Assembly: GCF_025515205.1 (NCBI RefSeq)
Contig: NZ_JAOPFX010000001.1
Location: 1 to 64,000, forward strand
Length of the DNA: 64,000 nt
Reading direction: 5' to 3'
Source: Microbacterium fluvii
Lineage (GTDB): Bacteria > Actinomycetota > Actinomycetes > Actinomycetales > Microbacteriaceae
Part shown: positions 33,209-42,584 of the stretch, piece by piece
Layout: every line of letters starts with the position of its first letter
Numbering within the stretch: position 1 is the stretch's first letter
Notes under the pieces: generated by a model
Told to the model about the DNA's origin: nothing
Database searches by the model: none
What the model saw: the letters and a program-made list of their open reading frames with translations, nothing else
Made by a program: the position numbers and the translations under genes

Positions 33209-34503
33209 ACACCGGCGACCTCATCACGACCGCGGCGGCCAACACCTTCCGCTCCAAGACGCGCTCGATCCTCACGATCCTCGCGATCTTCGTGGGGGCG
33301 TTCACCCTCACGCTGACCGGCGGCCTCGGCACGGGCATCAACGCCTACATCGACGACACGGTCAGCGGGGTCGGCGCCTCCGACGCCATGACGGTGACCA
33401 AGGTGCAGGATTCGGGCGTCACCTCGCCCGGCGACTCCGGACCCGTCGAATACGACCCGGATGCCGTCTCGACCGGCATCCCGGGGCAGACCGTCATCTC
33501 GCTCACCCCCGACGACATCGACACGATCGAGGGGATCGATGGGGTGCTCGATGTGCAGGCGAGCCGCACCATCAGCCCCGACTACATCGTCTACGGCGAC
33601 GGCACGAAGTTCGTCGCGTCGGTGGGAAGCCTCGTGCCGGGGCAGACGACGCTGCTGACGGCGGGCGTCGCGCCCGACCCCGACAGCGCGGAGTACGAGG
33701 TGGGGCTCCCCGACAGTTACGTCGAGCCGCTCGGATTCGACTCCGCCGAAGATGCCGTGGGCTCCACCATCTCGATCGCCATCACCGACGCGAACCGCGA
33801 GCAGCACGTGCTCGAGGCCACCGTCGTGGGCGTGACGGAAGAGAGTCTCGCGTCTCCGCTGGGCTCCAGCATCCTGCTCGGAGATTCGCTGAGCGACGCG
33901 CTGTTCGAGGCGCAGAGCACGGGGCTGCCCGCCGACCAGGCCGACCGGTTCGCGTCGGCGACCGTGTGGTTCGACCCCGACGCGACGGATGCCGAGATCG
34001 ACGCGCTGAAAGACGCGCTGGCCGACGAGGGCTTCACCGGCACGACCGTCGCCGACCAGCTCGGCACGATCACGAGCGTCATCGACGGCATCGTGCTGGT
34101 GCTCAACGGCTTCGCCGTCATCGCGCTGCTGGCCGCGAGCTTCGGCATCGTCAACACGCTGCTGATGAGCGTGCAGGAGCGCACCCGCGAGATCGGCCTC
34201 ATGAAGGCGATGGGCATGGGCTCCGGCCGCGTCTTCTCGCTGTTCAGCCTGGAGGCCGTCTTCCTCGGGTTCCTCGGCAGCGCGATCGGCGCCGGCGTCG
34301 CGATGATCGCCGGCACCGCGATCAGCGGAGTGCTGTCGGCGGGGCTGCTCGCAGACCTCAACGGGCTGAGCCTCATCGCGTTCGACCCGGCATCGATCGC
34401 GACGATCATCGGCGTCGTGATGGTCATCGCGTTCCTGGCGGGGACGCTGCCCGCGTGGCGGGCGGCGAAGGCCGACCCCGTGGAGTCGCTGCGCTACGAG
34501 TGA
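33205..34503 (+). CDS. ABC transporter permease (MacB/FtsX type)
   Basis: 432 aa. One N-terminal helix (about 20-40), a large extracytoplasmic domain (45-285) and three C-terminal helices of the FtsX domain (LLAASFGIVNTLLMSVQERTREIGLMKAMG). The MacB pattern is typical for drug or peptide efflux pumps regulated by membrane two-component systems. Confidence 0.92.
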   Translation: MNTGDLITTAAANTFRSKTRSILTILAIFVGAFTLTLTGGLGTGINAYIDDTVSGVGASDAMTVTKVQDSGVTSPGDSGPVEYDPDAVSTGIPGQTVISLTPDDIDTIEGIDGVLDVQASRTISPDYIVYGDGTKFVASVGSLVPGQTTLLTAGVAPDPDSAEYEVGLPDSYVEPLGFDSAEDAVGSTISIAITDANREQHVLEATVVGVTEESLASPLGSSILLGDSLSDALFEAQSTGLPADQADRFASATVWFDPDATDAEIDALKDALADEGFTGTTVADQLGTITSVIDGIVLVLNGFAVIALLAASFGIVNTLLMSVQERTREIGLMKAMGMGSGRVFSLFSLEAVFLGFLGSAIGAGVAMIAGTAISGVLSAGLLADLNGLSLIAFDPASIATIIGVVMVIAFLAGTLPAWRAAKADPVESLRYE

Positions 34504-34508
34504 GCCGC

Positions 34509-34541
34509 GGCCGGCGGCGGGCGTGGGACCCGTCGCCGGCC
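34509..34541 (+). terminator. Terminator after the ABC exporter operon
   Basis: GGCCGGCGGCGGG and CCCGTCGCCGGCC pair at 12 of 13 positions around 7 nt, 6 bp after the permease stop. No T-run, but GTCTCGCTCT follows. Confidence 0.55.
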
Positions 34542-34587
34542 GTCTCGCTCTGGCCGGGTGCCGACGTCCTGCCCTAACGTCGTACCC

Positions 34588-36333
34588 GTGAGAGCGACGG
34601 ACCCTCCGTCGCACGAAGCGGAGCGGACCGTGGGTGACTCCCAGCGCGCGACGAAATTCGGAAGGCCGACCGGCAAAGACGTCATCTCGGGCCTGGTCAC
34701 CGGTCTGTTCTCGATCCCCGAGGGCATGGCCTACGCGAGCATCGGCGGGTTCGCCGCGCCGCTGGGGCTGTGGTCGGGGGTCGTGCCCACGATCGTGGGT
34801 TCGGTCTTCGCCCGCACGGTGCTCATGGTGACGACCCTCACGAGCGCCATCGCGCTGTCGGCGCAGAGCGTGCTCGCCGACGCCGGGCTCGACGCGGGTG
34901 ACGTGGGGGCGCTGGCCACCCTGACGGTGCTCGTGGGCGTCGTCATGCTGATCCTCGGACTGCTGAAGCTCGGATCGGTGATGTCGTACGTGTCGACCGC
35001 CGTCATGGCGGGTTTCACCACCGGCATCGCCGTGCAGATCCTCGCGGGGGTCATCGGCGACGTCACCGGCTACGACCCCGACGCCCACAACACGGTCCTG
35101 AAGTTCGTGGACGCGTTCGCCCACATCGGCGAATGGGATGCGGTGGCCCTGCTGGTCTCGTTCGCGACAGTGGCCGTGTGGTTCCTCATCCGACTGGTCC
35201 GACCGCTGCGCAGCTATGCGCTGCTGGGCGCTCTCGTGATCGTGTCGGTGGTGGTCGGGCTGCTGCACACCGGGGTGGAACTCGTCGCCGACATCGCGGC
35301 GGTGCCGCGCTCGCTGCCGCCGTTCACTCTGCCCGACCTGGGGGCGTTCCCCGCGCTGATCACCGGCGCGGTCGCGATCGCGCTGGTGGCGCTCGCGCAG
35401 GCCGCCGGCATCGGTGCGGCCGTCCCCAACCCCGACGGCACCCGCTCCGACACCTCGAAGGACTTCTCCGCCCAGGGCGTCGCCAACATCGCCGGAGGCT
35501 TCTTCGGCGCCCTGCCGACCGGCGGCTCGCTCTCGCGCACCGGCGTGGCCACGAGCGCCGGTGCCCAGACGCGGTGGTCGGGCATCTTCGCGGGGGTGTG
35601 GCTGGCGGTCATCGTGCTCGTGGTGGGGCCTGTCGCGGGGCAGATCCCGATGGCGGTGATCGGCGGCCTCATGCTCGTCGTCGGCGGCGAGATCATCGTC
35701 GGCCGAGCCCGCGACATCGGGCTGGTGCTGCAGACCTCGGTGTTCTCGGCCGTCGCCATGATCGCGACCTTCGTGGCCACCACGATGCTGCCGCTGCAGC
35801 AGGCGATCTTCCTCGGGGCGGGGCTGTCGATCATCCTCACGGCGATCAGCGTGGGGCGCACGGCTCGGCTGACCGAGTTCACGCGCGACGTGGCCGGGGG
35901 GTGGACGGTCGCCGACCCGCCCTCAGAGCTGCCCTCCGGGAGGACGACGGTGCTGCACTACTGGGGTGCGGGGTTCTTCTCGGAGGTGAACCGGCTGCAG
36001 GAGGAGTGGCCGGACAGTGCGCAGGCGACGGATGCCGCCGTCGTGCTGTCGCTGCGCGGCTCGGCGCAGGTGCCGTCGGCCACCTTCCTCAAGGCGCTCG
36101 AGAAGGAGGTCGCGGTGCTGCGCTCCCGCGGCATCCACATCGTCGTGTGCGGCGTGCCTGAGCGCCAGCTCGCCGTGCTGCGCCGCACGGGAGCGCTCGA
36201 GCGGATCGGCGCCGACCGGGTGCTGCCATCGGAAGCCTCGCTCACCGGCGCCGTCGAGCGCGCGTGGGAACTGGCCGAACGGCTGCGCACGGCGCCCGAC
36301 GAAGCAGCGGGGCAGGTGTCGCCGGATGCTTGA
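34588..36333 (+). CDS. SulP-family anion transporter with STAS domain
   Basis: 581 aa. About 11-12 membrane helices (50-440) including the SulP signature around GLVTGLFSIPEGMAYASIGG, and a C-terminal STAS domain (AAVVLSLRGSAQVPSATFLKALEKE region, about 475-560). SulP proteins carry sulfate, bicarbonate or other anions. The GTG at 34588 is 7 nt after TAACGT; a second GTG at 34630 with a GGAG site is possible. An alkylsulfatase gene follows 73 bp later on the same strand, suggesting sulfate as substrate. Confidence 0.9.
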   Translation: MRATDPPSHEAERTVGDSQRATKFGRPTGKDVISGLVTGLFSIPEGMAYASIGGFAAPLGLWSGVVPTIVGSVFARTVLMVTTLTSAIALSAQSVLADAGLDAGDVGALATLTVLVGVVMLILGLLKLGSVMSYVSTAVMAGFTTGIAVQILAGVIGDVTGYDPDAHNTVLKFVDAFAHIGEWDAVALLVSFATVAVWFLIRLVRPLRSYALLGALVIVSVVVGLLHTGVELVADIAAVPRSLPPFTLPDLGAFPALITGAVAIALVALAQAAGIGAAVPNPDGTRSDTSKDFSAQGVANIAGGFFGALPTGGSLSRTGVATSAGAQTRWSGIFAGVWLAVIVLVVGPVAGQIPMAVIGGLMLVVGGEIIVGRARDIGLVLQTSVFSAVAMIATFVATTMLPLQQAIFLGAGLSIILTAISVGRTARLTEFTRDVAGGWTVADPPSELPSGRTTVLHYWGAGFFSEVNRLQEEWPDSAQATDAAVVLSLRGSAQVPSATFLKALEKEVAVLRSRGIHIVVCGVPERQLAVLRRTGALERIGADRVLPSEASLTGAVERAWELAERLRTAPDEAAGQVSPDA

Positions 36334-36406
36334 GGTCGGTCGCCGGACGTGTTTGCATGGCCGGTGGGGCACAGCGCCCTGATCACCCCCCAAGAGGGAG
36401 ACACCC

Positions 36407-38281
36407 ATGCAGCAGAACGCCGCGACCGAGGCCATCATCGCTCAGCAGCGCACGCTGCGCGAGACGCTGCCGTTCGACGACACCCGCGACTTCGCACAGG
36501 CCGACCGCGGCTACCTCGGCACGATCGCGGGCGGCGCCATCACCGCCCCCGACGGCAGCGTCGTGTGGGACACCGAGGAGTTCGACTTCATCGCGGGCGA
36601 TGCTCCAGACACCGTCAACCCGAGCCTCTGGCGCCAGGCCACGCTCGTTGCCAAGCACGGGCTGTACGAGGTCGTCGAGGGCGTCTACCAGGTGCGTGGG
36701 TTCGACCTCTCCAACGTCAGCTTCATCGAGGGCGACTCCGGGGTCATCGTCATCGATCCGCTCATCTCGAAAGAGACCGCCGCCGCCGCCCTCGCGCTCT
36801 ACCGCGAGCACCGCGGAGACCGCCCCGTGACGGCGGTGATCTACACGCACTCGCACATCGACCACTTCGGCGGCGTCTTCGGCGTCACGACGGCGGAGGA
36901 GGTCGCGTCGGGGGCCGTGCAGATCATCGGCCCCGCCGACATGGTCGGTCACGCCGTCGCCGAGAACGTCTACGCCGGTGTCGCGATGGGTCGCCGAGCC
37001 GGCTACATGTACGGCGCCGCCCTCGAGCGCGGGCCTCGGGGTGCGGTCGGGGCCGGCCTCGGCCAGTCGACCTCGACCGGAAGCGCCGGCATCCTCGTTC
37101 CCACCCTCGATGTGCACGAGACGGGTGAGACGCACGTGATCGACGGCCTCGAGATCGAGTTCCAGATGGCGCCGGGCACCGAGGCCCCCGCCGAGATGCA
37201 CTTCTACTTTCCCAAGTACCGCGCGCTGTGCATGGCGGAGAACGCGACCCATACCCTGCACAACCTGCTGACGCTCCGAGGCGCGGTCGTGCGCGACCCG
37301 CACGTGTGGTCGCGCTACCTCACCGAGGCGATCGAGACGTTCGGCGACCGCACCGACGTCGTCTTCGCCTCGCACCACTGGCCCACATGGGGCGCCGACG
37401 AGATCCGCGAGTTCATCGGACAGCAGCGCGACCTCTACGCCTACCTGCACGACCAGACCCTTCGGATGCTCAACCAGGGCCTGACCGGAACCGAGATCGC
37501 CGAGGTCATCGAGCTGCCGCCGGCGCTCGTGAACGCCTGGAACACCCACGGCTACTACGGCTCGGTCAGCCACAACGTCAAGGCGATCTACCAGCGCTAC
37601 ATGGGCTGGTTCGACGGCAATCCCGCCCGCCTCTGGCCGCACCCGCCCCAGCCGCTCGCCGAGCGCTACGTCGCCGCGATCGGCGGCATCGATCGGGTCG
37701 TCGAGCTCGCGCGGATCGCCTATGAGGGGGGCGACTTCCGCTGGGCGGCGACGCTGCTCGACCACGCTGTGTTCGCCGACCAGACGCACGAGGCCGCGCG
37801 TTCGCTCTATGCCGACACCCTGGAGCAGCTGGCCTACGGGGCCGAGAACGGCACGTGGCGCAACTTCTTCCTCTCCGGGGCGACCGAGCTCCGCGGCGAG
37901 AACTTCGGCACTCCGACCACCACGAACGCCCCGGAGATCGTCGCGCAGCTCAGCCCCGAGCAGGTGTTCGATGCCATCGCCATCTCGATCGACGGGCCGA
38001 AGGCGTGGGATCTCGACCTCGCCTTCGATGTCGTGCTCAGCGACCTGGGCCGGTCGTTCCGCGTGACGCTGCGCAACGGCGTGCTGGTCTACGTCGAGAA
38101 GGCTGCCGATTCGGGCACCGCTCAGGCGACGCTCACGCTGACCAAGCCGCGGCTCATCGCACTGCTCGGCGGCGACACCCAGAGCGACGGCTTGGAGCTG
38201 ACAGGCGACACCGAGGTTCTGGGGCGTCTGCTGTCGGTGACCGTGCAGGGCGACCCGTCGTTCAATATCGTGACCCCGTGA
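36407..38281 (+). CDS. Alkylsulfatase (SdsA1-like, metallo-beta-lactamase fold)
   Basis: 624 aa. Residues 120-350 carry the binuclear zinc site with THSHIDHFGG near 148 and EAPAEMHFYFP further on; a helical dimerisation domain (to about 500) and a C-terminal SCP2-like domain (SPEQVFDAIAISIDGPKAWDL onward) complete the family. No signal peptide is visible, unlike the secreted SdsA1, so the enzyme should act in the cytoplasm. It releases sulfate and alcohols from alkyl sulfates. GAGGGAG precedes the ATG. Confidence 0.92.
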   Translation: MQQNAATEAIIAQQRTLRETLPFDDTRDFAQADRGYLGTIAGGAITAPDGSVVWDTEEFDFIAGDAPDTVNPSLWRQATLVAKHGLYEVVEGVYQVRGFDLSNVSFIEGDSGVIVIDPLISKETAAAALALYREHRGDRPVTAVIYTHSHIDHFGGVFGVTTAEEVASGAVQIIGPADMVGHAVAENVYAGVAMGRRAGYMYGAALERGPRGAVGAGLGQSTSTGSAGILVPTLDVHETGETHVIDGLEIEFQMAPGTEAPAEMHFYFPKYRALCMAENATHTLHNLLTLRGAVVRDPHVWSRYLTEAIETFGDRTDVVFASHHWPTWGADEIREFIGQQRDLYAYLHDQTLRMLNQGLTGTEIAEVIELPPALVNAWNTHGYYGSVSHNVKAIYQRYMGWFDGNPARLWPHPPQPLAERYVAAIGGIDRVVELARIAYEGGDFRWAATLLDHAVFADQTHEAARSLYADTLEQLAYGAENGTWRNFFLSGATELRGENFGTPTTTNAPEIVAQLSPEQVFDAIAISIDGPKAWDLDLAFDVVLSDLGRSFRVTLRNGVLVYVEKAADSGTAQATLTLTKPRLIALLGGDTQSDGLELTGDTEVLGRLLSVTVQGDPSFNIVTP

Positions 38282-38317
38282 CGCGAGCCGCATGTGCCCT
38301 GTCTGCGATAGCGCGTC

Positions 38318-39619
38318 GTGAGCGCGCACCACCCGAAGCGACGGCACGCCGTCGCTCGCCACGGACAGCTCACCTCGCCGCATCCGCTCGCCCGACTGGG
38401 GATCATCGCGGCCGTCACGGTGGCGGTGCTGGTGGTGTCGATCGGAAGCGTCGCAGGGTTCGCCGTCTGGGAATCGCTGCGAACGATCACGGTGAACGCC
38501 GTCGAGATCGAGCAGGACGCGGATGCTGCCCCGCTGCCGCCGTCGATCGGCGAGATCGAGGGCGGCGCGAACGTGCTCGTGGTCGGCACCGACTCGTGCG
38601 AGGGACAGGACATCGCCCAGTTCCCCCGGTGCGCGCACGACCCCGGCGGCGAACGCAACGACGTGACGATGCTCGTGCACATCGGCGACAACCCGCACCG
38701 CGTGACGGTCGTCTCGTTCCCTCGAGACATGCTCGTGCCGATCCCCTCGTGCCCCCGTGCCGACGGCACCGGATCGTATGCCGCGATGAGCTCGCAGATG
38801 ATGAACGCCAGCTACATGTACGGCGGGCTGCCGTGCACCGTGATGACGGTCGAGGCGCTCACCGGCATCGACGTGCAGTTCGCCGCCGCCGTGCGCTGGA
38901 CCGGGGTCATCGAGATGTCCGACGCGATCGGCGGCGTCGAGGTGTGTGTGTCTGAAGACATCTCCGACCGGCACACCGGGCTGAACCTGACCGAGGGCAC
39001 GCACACGCTCGAGGGCGAGGAGGCGCTGCAGTTCCTGCGCATCCGCCACGGCATCGGCGACGGCTCCGACCTCGGACGCATCTCGAACCAGCAGCAGTTC
39101 ATGAGCTCTCTCGTGCGCAAGCTGCAGAGCGAGGGGACCCTCTCCGACCCGTCGAAGCTGTTCTCGCTGGCATCCACCGCGTTGCAGCAGGTCAATGATC
39201 ACCAGCTGATCCTCGACAAGAACCTCGCCGATCCGACTCGCATGGTGCAGATCGCGATGGCCGTGAGGAGCGTGCCCTACGACGAGATCGTCTTCGTGCA
39301 GTACCCCACCACCTATGCGGCCGACGGCAGCCACGTGCTGCCGGTGACCTCGGCGGCAGACGTGCTGTTCGACGCGCTGCGCGCGAACAAGGCGATCGAG
39401 CTCACCGGCGAGTCGAGTCAGGGCAACGGCGTCACCGTGATCGGCGAGGCGACCCCCACCCCGAAGCCCACGGCCAGTGCGACTCCGACCGCCACGGCGA
39501 CGCCGGGCGGGACACTCAGCCCCACCCCCACCCCCACGGAGGCGGCCGTCGAGCTGCCGGGCAGCATCGCCGGTCAGACGGCGGCACAGGTGACGTGCAC
39601 CAACAAGGAGCACGGCTGA
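38318..39619 (+). CDS. LytR-CpsA-Psr (LCP) family protein
   Basis: 433 aa. One N-terminal helix (about 30-50), then the LCP domain with VLVVGTDSCEG, RNDVTMLVHIGDN, VVSFPRDMLVPIP and FLRIRHGIGDGSDLGRISNQQ; a Thr/Pro-rich tail (375-410) runs to the end. LCP enzymes attach teichoic-acid-like or arabinogalactan polymers to peptidoglycan. GTG start. Confidence 0.92.
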   Translation: MSAHHPKRRHAVARHGQLTSPHPLARLGIIAAVTVAVLVVSIGSVAGFAVWESLRTITVNAVEIEQDADAAPLPPSIGEIEGGANVLVVGTDSCEGQDIAQFPRCAHDPGGERNDVTMLVHIGDNPHRVTVVSFPRDMLVPIPSCPRADGTGSYAAMSSQMMNASYMYGGLPCTVMTVEALTGIDVQFAAAVRWTGVIEMSDAIGGVEVCVSEDISDRHTGLNLTEGTHTLEGEEALQFLRIRHGIGDGSDLGRISNQQQFMSSLVRKLQSEGTLSDPSKLFSLASTALQQVNDHQLILDKNLADPTRMVQIAMAVRSVPYDEIVFVQYPTTYAADGSHVLPVTSAADVLFDALRANKAIELTGESSQGNGVTVIGEATPTPKPTASATPTATATPGGTLSPTPTPTEAAVELPGSIAGQTAAQVTCTNKEHG

Positions 39620-39654
39620 TCGCCCGGCGGAGGCGGATGTGCCAGGGTGAACGC

Positions 39655-41733
39655 ATGACCGAGGTCGCAGCGAGGACGTCGGCGCGCCGACGCATCGGTA
39701 CGGTGCTCGCGCGATTCCCGGTGACGCTCGGGCTGGTTCTGGCGATCCTGGCCGCCGGGGTGATCTGGCAGGGGCTGTGGACGCCCTTCGAAGACAGCGC
39801 GTGGTTCGATCGGGTGGCCTACGGCCTGCCCGCGCTGGAGGCGGGCCGGTGGTGGACGCCGATCACGGGTGCCTTCTTCGTCGTTCAGCCCTGGGTGTAC
39901 CTGCCGACCATCCTGGCACTGTGCGGAATGGCCTTTCTCGAGCACATGCGCGGCTGGAAGGTGGCGCTCGCCTACTTCTGGATCGGCCACCTCTTCGCCG
40001 TCTTCGCGACGGCGTTGACGGTGTGGCTCCTCGCCTTTGTTGAGAAGTGGGCGTGGGCGCAGGAGCAGGCCGCGACGCTCGACGTCGGCCCGAGTGCAGG
40101 AGCATTCGCGTGCATGGCGGCCGCCGCGGGGCTGTTCGTCACGCCGTGGCGTGTGCGGGCGTGGCTGGTGCTGCTGGCAACGGCCATCGTCGGGCTGCTG
40201 TTCCTCGGAACCGTCGCCGACCTCGAGCACGTGTTCGCGGCACTGCTCGTTCTCGGCGTCGACCGCTCGCTGCACCTGTCGAAGACGACCGTGCGAGAAC
40301 AGCGCCTCATCGCGTTCCTCGCGATGCTGAGCTTCGCAGCCATCGAGGTGATCTTCGCGCTCGTGCCCACCGACGGCCCGTTCGGCACCTCCGAGCCCCT
40401 GTCGGGGTCGGTGTGGACCACGGTGTTCGACGTGATCGTCGTCGTGCTGATCTCCGACGGACTGCGTCGGGCGCGCCGGTGGGCGTGGATCGTGGCGGTG
40501 GTGCTGCTGTCGTTCAACGTGCTTCTGGCGGCTCTGCTGGGCGTGCTGGTCGTGTTGGGCTCCGCGCTCGGGGTGCGAGGGCTGTTCGACGCCGAGGTGT
40601 CGCTCGACCTCGCGGGCGGCGTGCTCGCCCTGCTCGTGCTCATCTATCTCGTGCGGGTGCGTGCCGCGTTCCGCTGGCGGCGCCGTGGCGCGCTCGGCCT
40701 GCTGCCGGCACCCGACGTCGACGAGGCGCGGGCGCTGCTGCGCGCGTCCGGAGGCGGCACCATCTCGTGGATGACGACGTGGGAGCCCAATGCCTACGCC
40801 CGCACGTCGACCGGGATCATCGCCTATCAGCGGCGGGCGGGGGTGGCTCTCGCGCTGGCCGACCCGCTCGGGCCCGAAGTCGGTCGTGCGCAGTCGATCG
40901 CGGAGTTCATCGACCTCAGCCAGCGCGCCGGACTCACCCCGTGCTTCTTCAGCGTCGGCGAGCCGACGCGGCAGGCAGTGCCCGAGGGGTGGCGCAGCAT
41001 CGTCGTCGCCGACGACACGATCGTCGATCTGCCGGGGCTCGCCTTCACCGGCAAGAACTGGAACTCGGTGCGCACCTCGCTCAACCGCGCAGGGCGCGAG
41101 GAGATGACCTTCCGCATGACGCGCCTGCGCGACGAGCCGTGGGGCGTCCAAGCCCAACTCGAGGCCATCTCGGCGATGTGGGTCGGCGACAAGAGCCTGC
41201 CCGAGATGGGATTCACGCTCGGCACGCTCGCGCAGGCCGAAGACCCCGAGGTGCGGCTCGCGCTCGCGATCTCGCCGCGGGGCGACGTCGACGGGTTCCT
41301 CTCGTGGCTGCCGGTCTACGGCGAGGGGGCTGTGCGCGGGTGGACCCTCGACCTGATGCGCCGCCGCGAGGGTGGGTTCGGCCCGGTGATGGAGTACCTC
41401 ATCGGCATGTCGGCCACGCACTTCCGCGATGAGGGCGCCGAGATCATGTCGCTGTCGGGTGCGCCCCTGGCCCACGAGTATCCAGAGGGCGCCGGCGTCA
41501 TCGCGGATCTGAGCGAGCGGCTGGCTGACATGCTCGAGCCGGTCTACGGGTTCCAGTCGCTGCACCGCTTCAAAGAGAAGTTCCACCCCCGCTACGAGAC
41601 GATGTACCTGCTCTTCCGCGACGAGACCGACCTCCCGCGCATCGGCGCGGGGCTGACCAGGGCGTTCCTGCCCGACGCGACTCTGCGGCAGTTCGCCGGT
41701 GCCGGTCTCGAGCTCGTGCGCCGCGACGACTGA
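39655..41733 (+). CDS. DUF2156 / MprF-like membrane protein with rhomboid-like N-terminus
   Basis: 692 aa. N-terminal half: about ten helices with a rhomboid-like region; C-terminal half (about 370-690): DUF2156, the GNAT-like aminoacyltransferase domain of MprF/LysX with ISWMTTWEPNAYARTSTGII and FQSLHRFKEKFHPRYETMYL at its end. The fusion suggests transfer of an amino acid from tRNA to a membrane lipid, protecting from cationic peptides. No lysyl-tRNA synthetase domain. Located after LCP, 35 bp away. Confidence 0.85.
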   Translation: MTEVAARTSARRRIGTVLARFPVTLGLVLAILAAGVIWQGLWTPFEDSAWFDRVAYGLPALEAGRWWTPITGAFFVVQPWVYLPTILALCGMAFLEHMRGWKVALAYFWIGHLFAVFATALTVWLLAFVEKWAWAQEQAATLDVGPSAGAFACMAAAAGLFVTPWRVRAWLVLLATAIVGLLFLGTVADLEHVFAALLVLGVDRSLHLSKTTVREQRLIAFLAMLSFAAIEVIFALVPTDGPFGTSEPLSGSVWTTVFDVIVVVLISDGLRRARRWAWIVAVVLLSFNVLLAALLGVLVVLGSALGVRGLFDAEVSLDLAGGVLALLVLIYLVRVRAAFRWRRRGALGLLPAPDVDEARALLRASGGGTISWMTTWEPNAYARTSTGIIAYQRRAGVALALADPLGPEVGRAQSIAEFIDLSQRAGLTPCFFSVGEPTRQAVPEGWRSIVVADDTIVDLPGLAFTGKNWNSVRTSLNRAGREEMTFRMTRLRDEPWGVQAQLEAISAMWVGDKSLPEMGFTLGTLAQAEDPEVRLALAISPRGDVDGFLSWLPVYGEGAVRGWTLDLMRRREGGFGPVMEYLIGMSATHFRDEGAEIMSLSGAPLAHEYPEGAGVIADLSERLADMLEPVYGFQSLHRFKEKFHPRYETMYLLFRDETDLPRIGAGLTRAFLPDATLRQFAGAGLELVRRDD

Positions 41734-41735
41734 CG

Positions 41736-42512
41736 TCAGCTCAGGCGGTCGGCGATCACCTTCGCCGTGGCGGCCGGGTCGGCGCGGTGCATGACCGACT
41801 CCGGCACGATCACCAGCTCTGCCTCCGGCAGTGCCGCGTGGAGCCGGTCTGCGGCGGAGATCAGCATGGGGAAGGTCTGCTGCCCGCGCAGGATCGTGAT
41901 CGGATCCGGCACTCCCAGCATCCGTTCGGTCGGGGTCGAGACCTGCCTGGTCAGCCGCGCGTCGTAGACGGTGGACTGCGCGAGCAGTGCGAGGGACGCC
42001 GTCATTCCGGACGCGCGCATGCCCTCGACCATCTCGGGCGGGAGGCCCACGCCCTCGAGCTGGAAGGTCGCGACGGCGTCTTGGAGCAGACCCTCGTCGA
42101 CGAGGCGCTGCAGTCGGTCGGCGAGGTCGTCGGCCGGCTCGTCCACTCCGAAGTGGAACGGCGGCTCGGAGAGGAACAGGGCACCCGTGGGTACCCCGAG
42201 CGATGCGGCGAACAGCGCGAGCACGGCGCCGGACGAGTGGCCGAGCACGCCCTCGACCCCGCCCGCCGCCGCGATGACGGCGGCGAGGTCTTCGGCCTCG
42301 CGCTCGGGGGCGGAGTCTCTGGCATCGCCGCTCGCGCCGCGGGCCCGGCGATCCCACGTGACCACCCGGAAGCAGGCGTCGGCCAGCGCGGCGGCGAGTT
42401 CGGCGGCATCGGCAGCAGTCGACATCGCGCCGTTGACGATGACGATCGCCGGCCCGTCGCCGGTCGTGTCGAAGAAGATCTCGGTGCCGTCGGCCGATGT
42501 CGTCGTGGTCAT
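41736..42512 (-). CDS. Alpha/beta hydrolase
   Basis: 258 aa. Nucleophile elbow LGHSSGAVLALF near residue 98, oxyanion part VIVNGAMSTAADA, catalytic His in VPESVMHRADPAA near 242. Start ATG at 42512 (MTTTTSADGTEIFFDTTG). Substrate unknown; shape resembles prolyl iminopeptidase or esterase-like hydrolases. Stops 2 bp from the converging DUF2156 gene. Confidence 0.88.
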   Translation of the reverse strand: MTTTTSADGTEIFFDTTGDGPAIVIVNGAMSTAADAAELAAALADACFRVVTWDRRARGASGDARDSAPEREAEDLAAVIAAAGGVEGVLGHSSGAVLALFAASLGVPTGALFLSEPPFHFGVDEPADDLADRLQRLVDEGLLQDAVATFQLEGVGLPPEMVEGMRASGMTASLALLAQSTVYDARLTRQVSTPTERMLGVPDPITILRGQQTFPMLISAADRLHAALPEAELVIVPESVMHRADPAATAKVIADRLS

Positions 42513-42584
42513 GCAGTCAGACAAGCACGGGCCGCCGACACGCGCCACTACCGCTGCCCTGCCGCCGTCGTGGATAGTGGGCGG

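Noticed and set aside
36383..39613. 1076-codon minus-strand frame
   Set aside because: Antisense to the alkylsulfatase and LCP genes, which have full motifs; no ribosome site, composition not protein-like.
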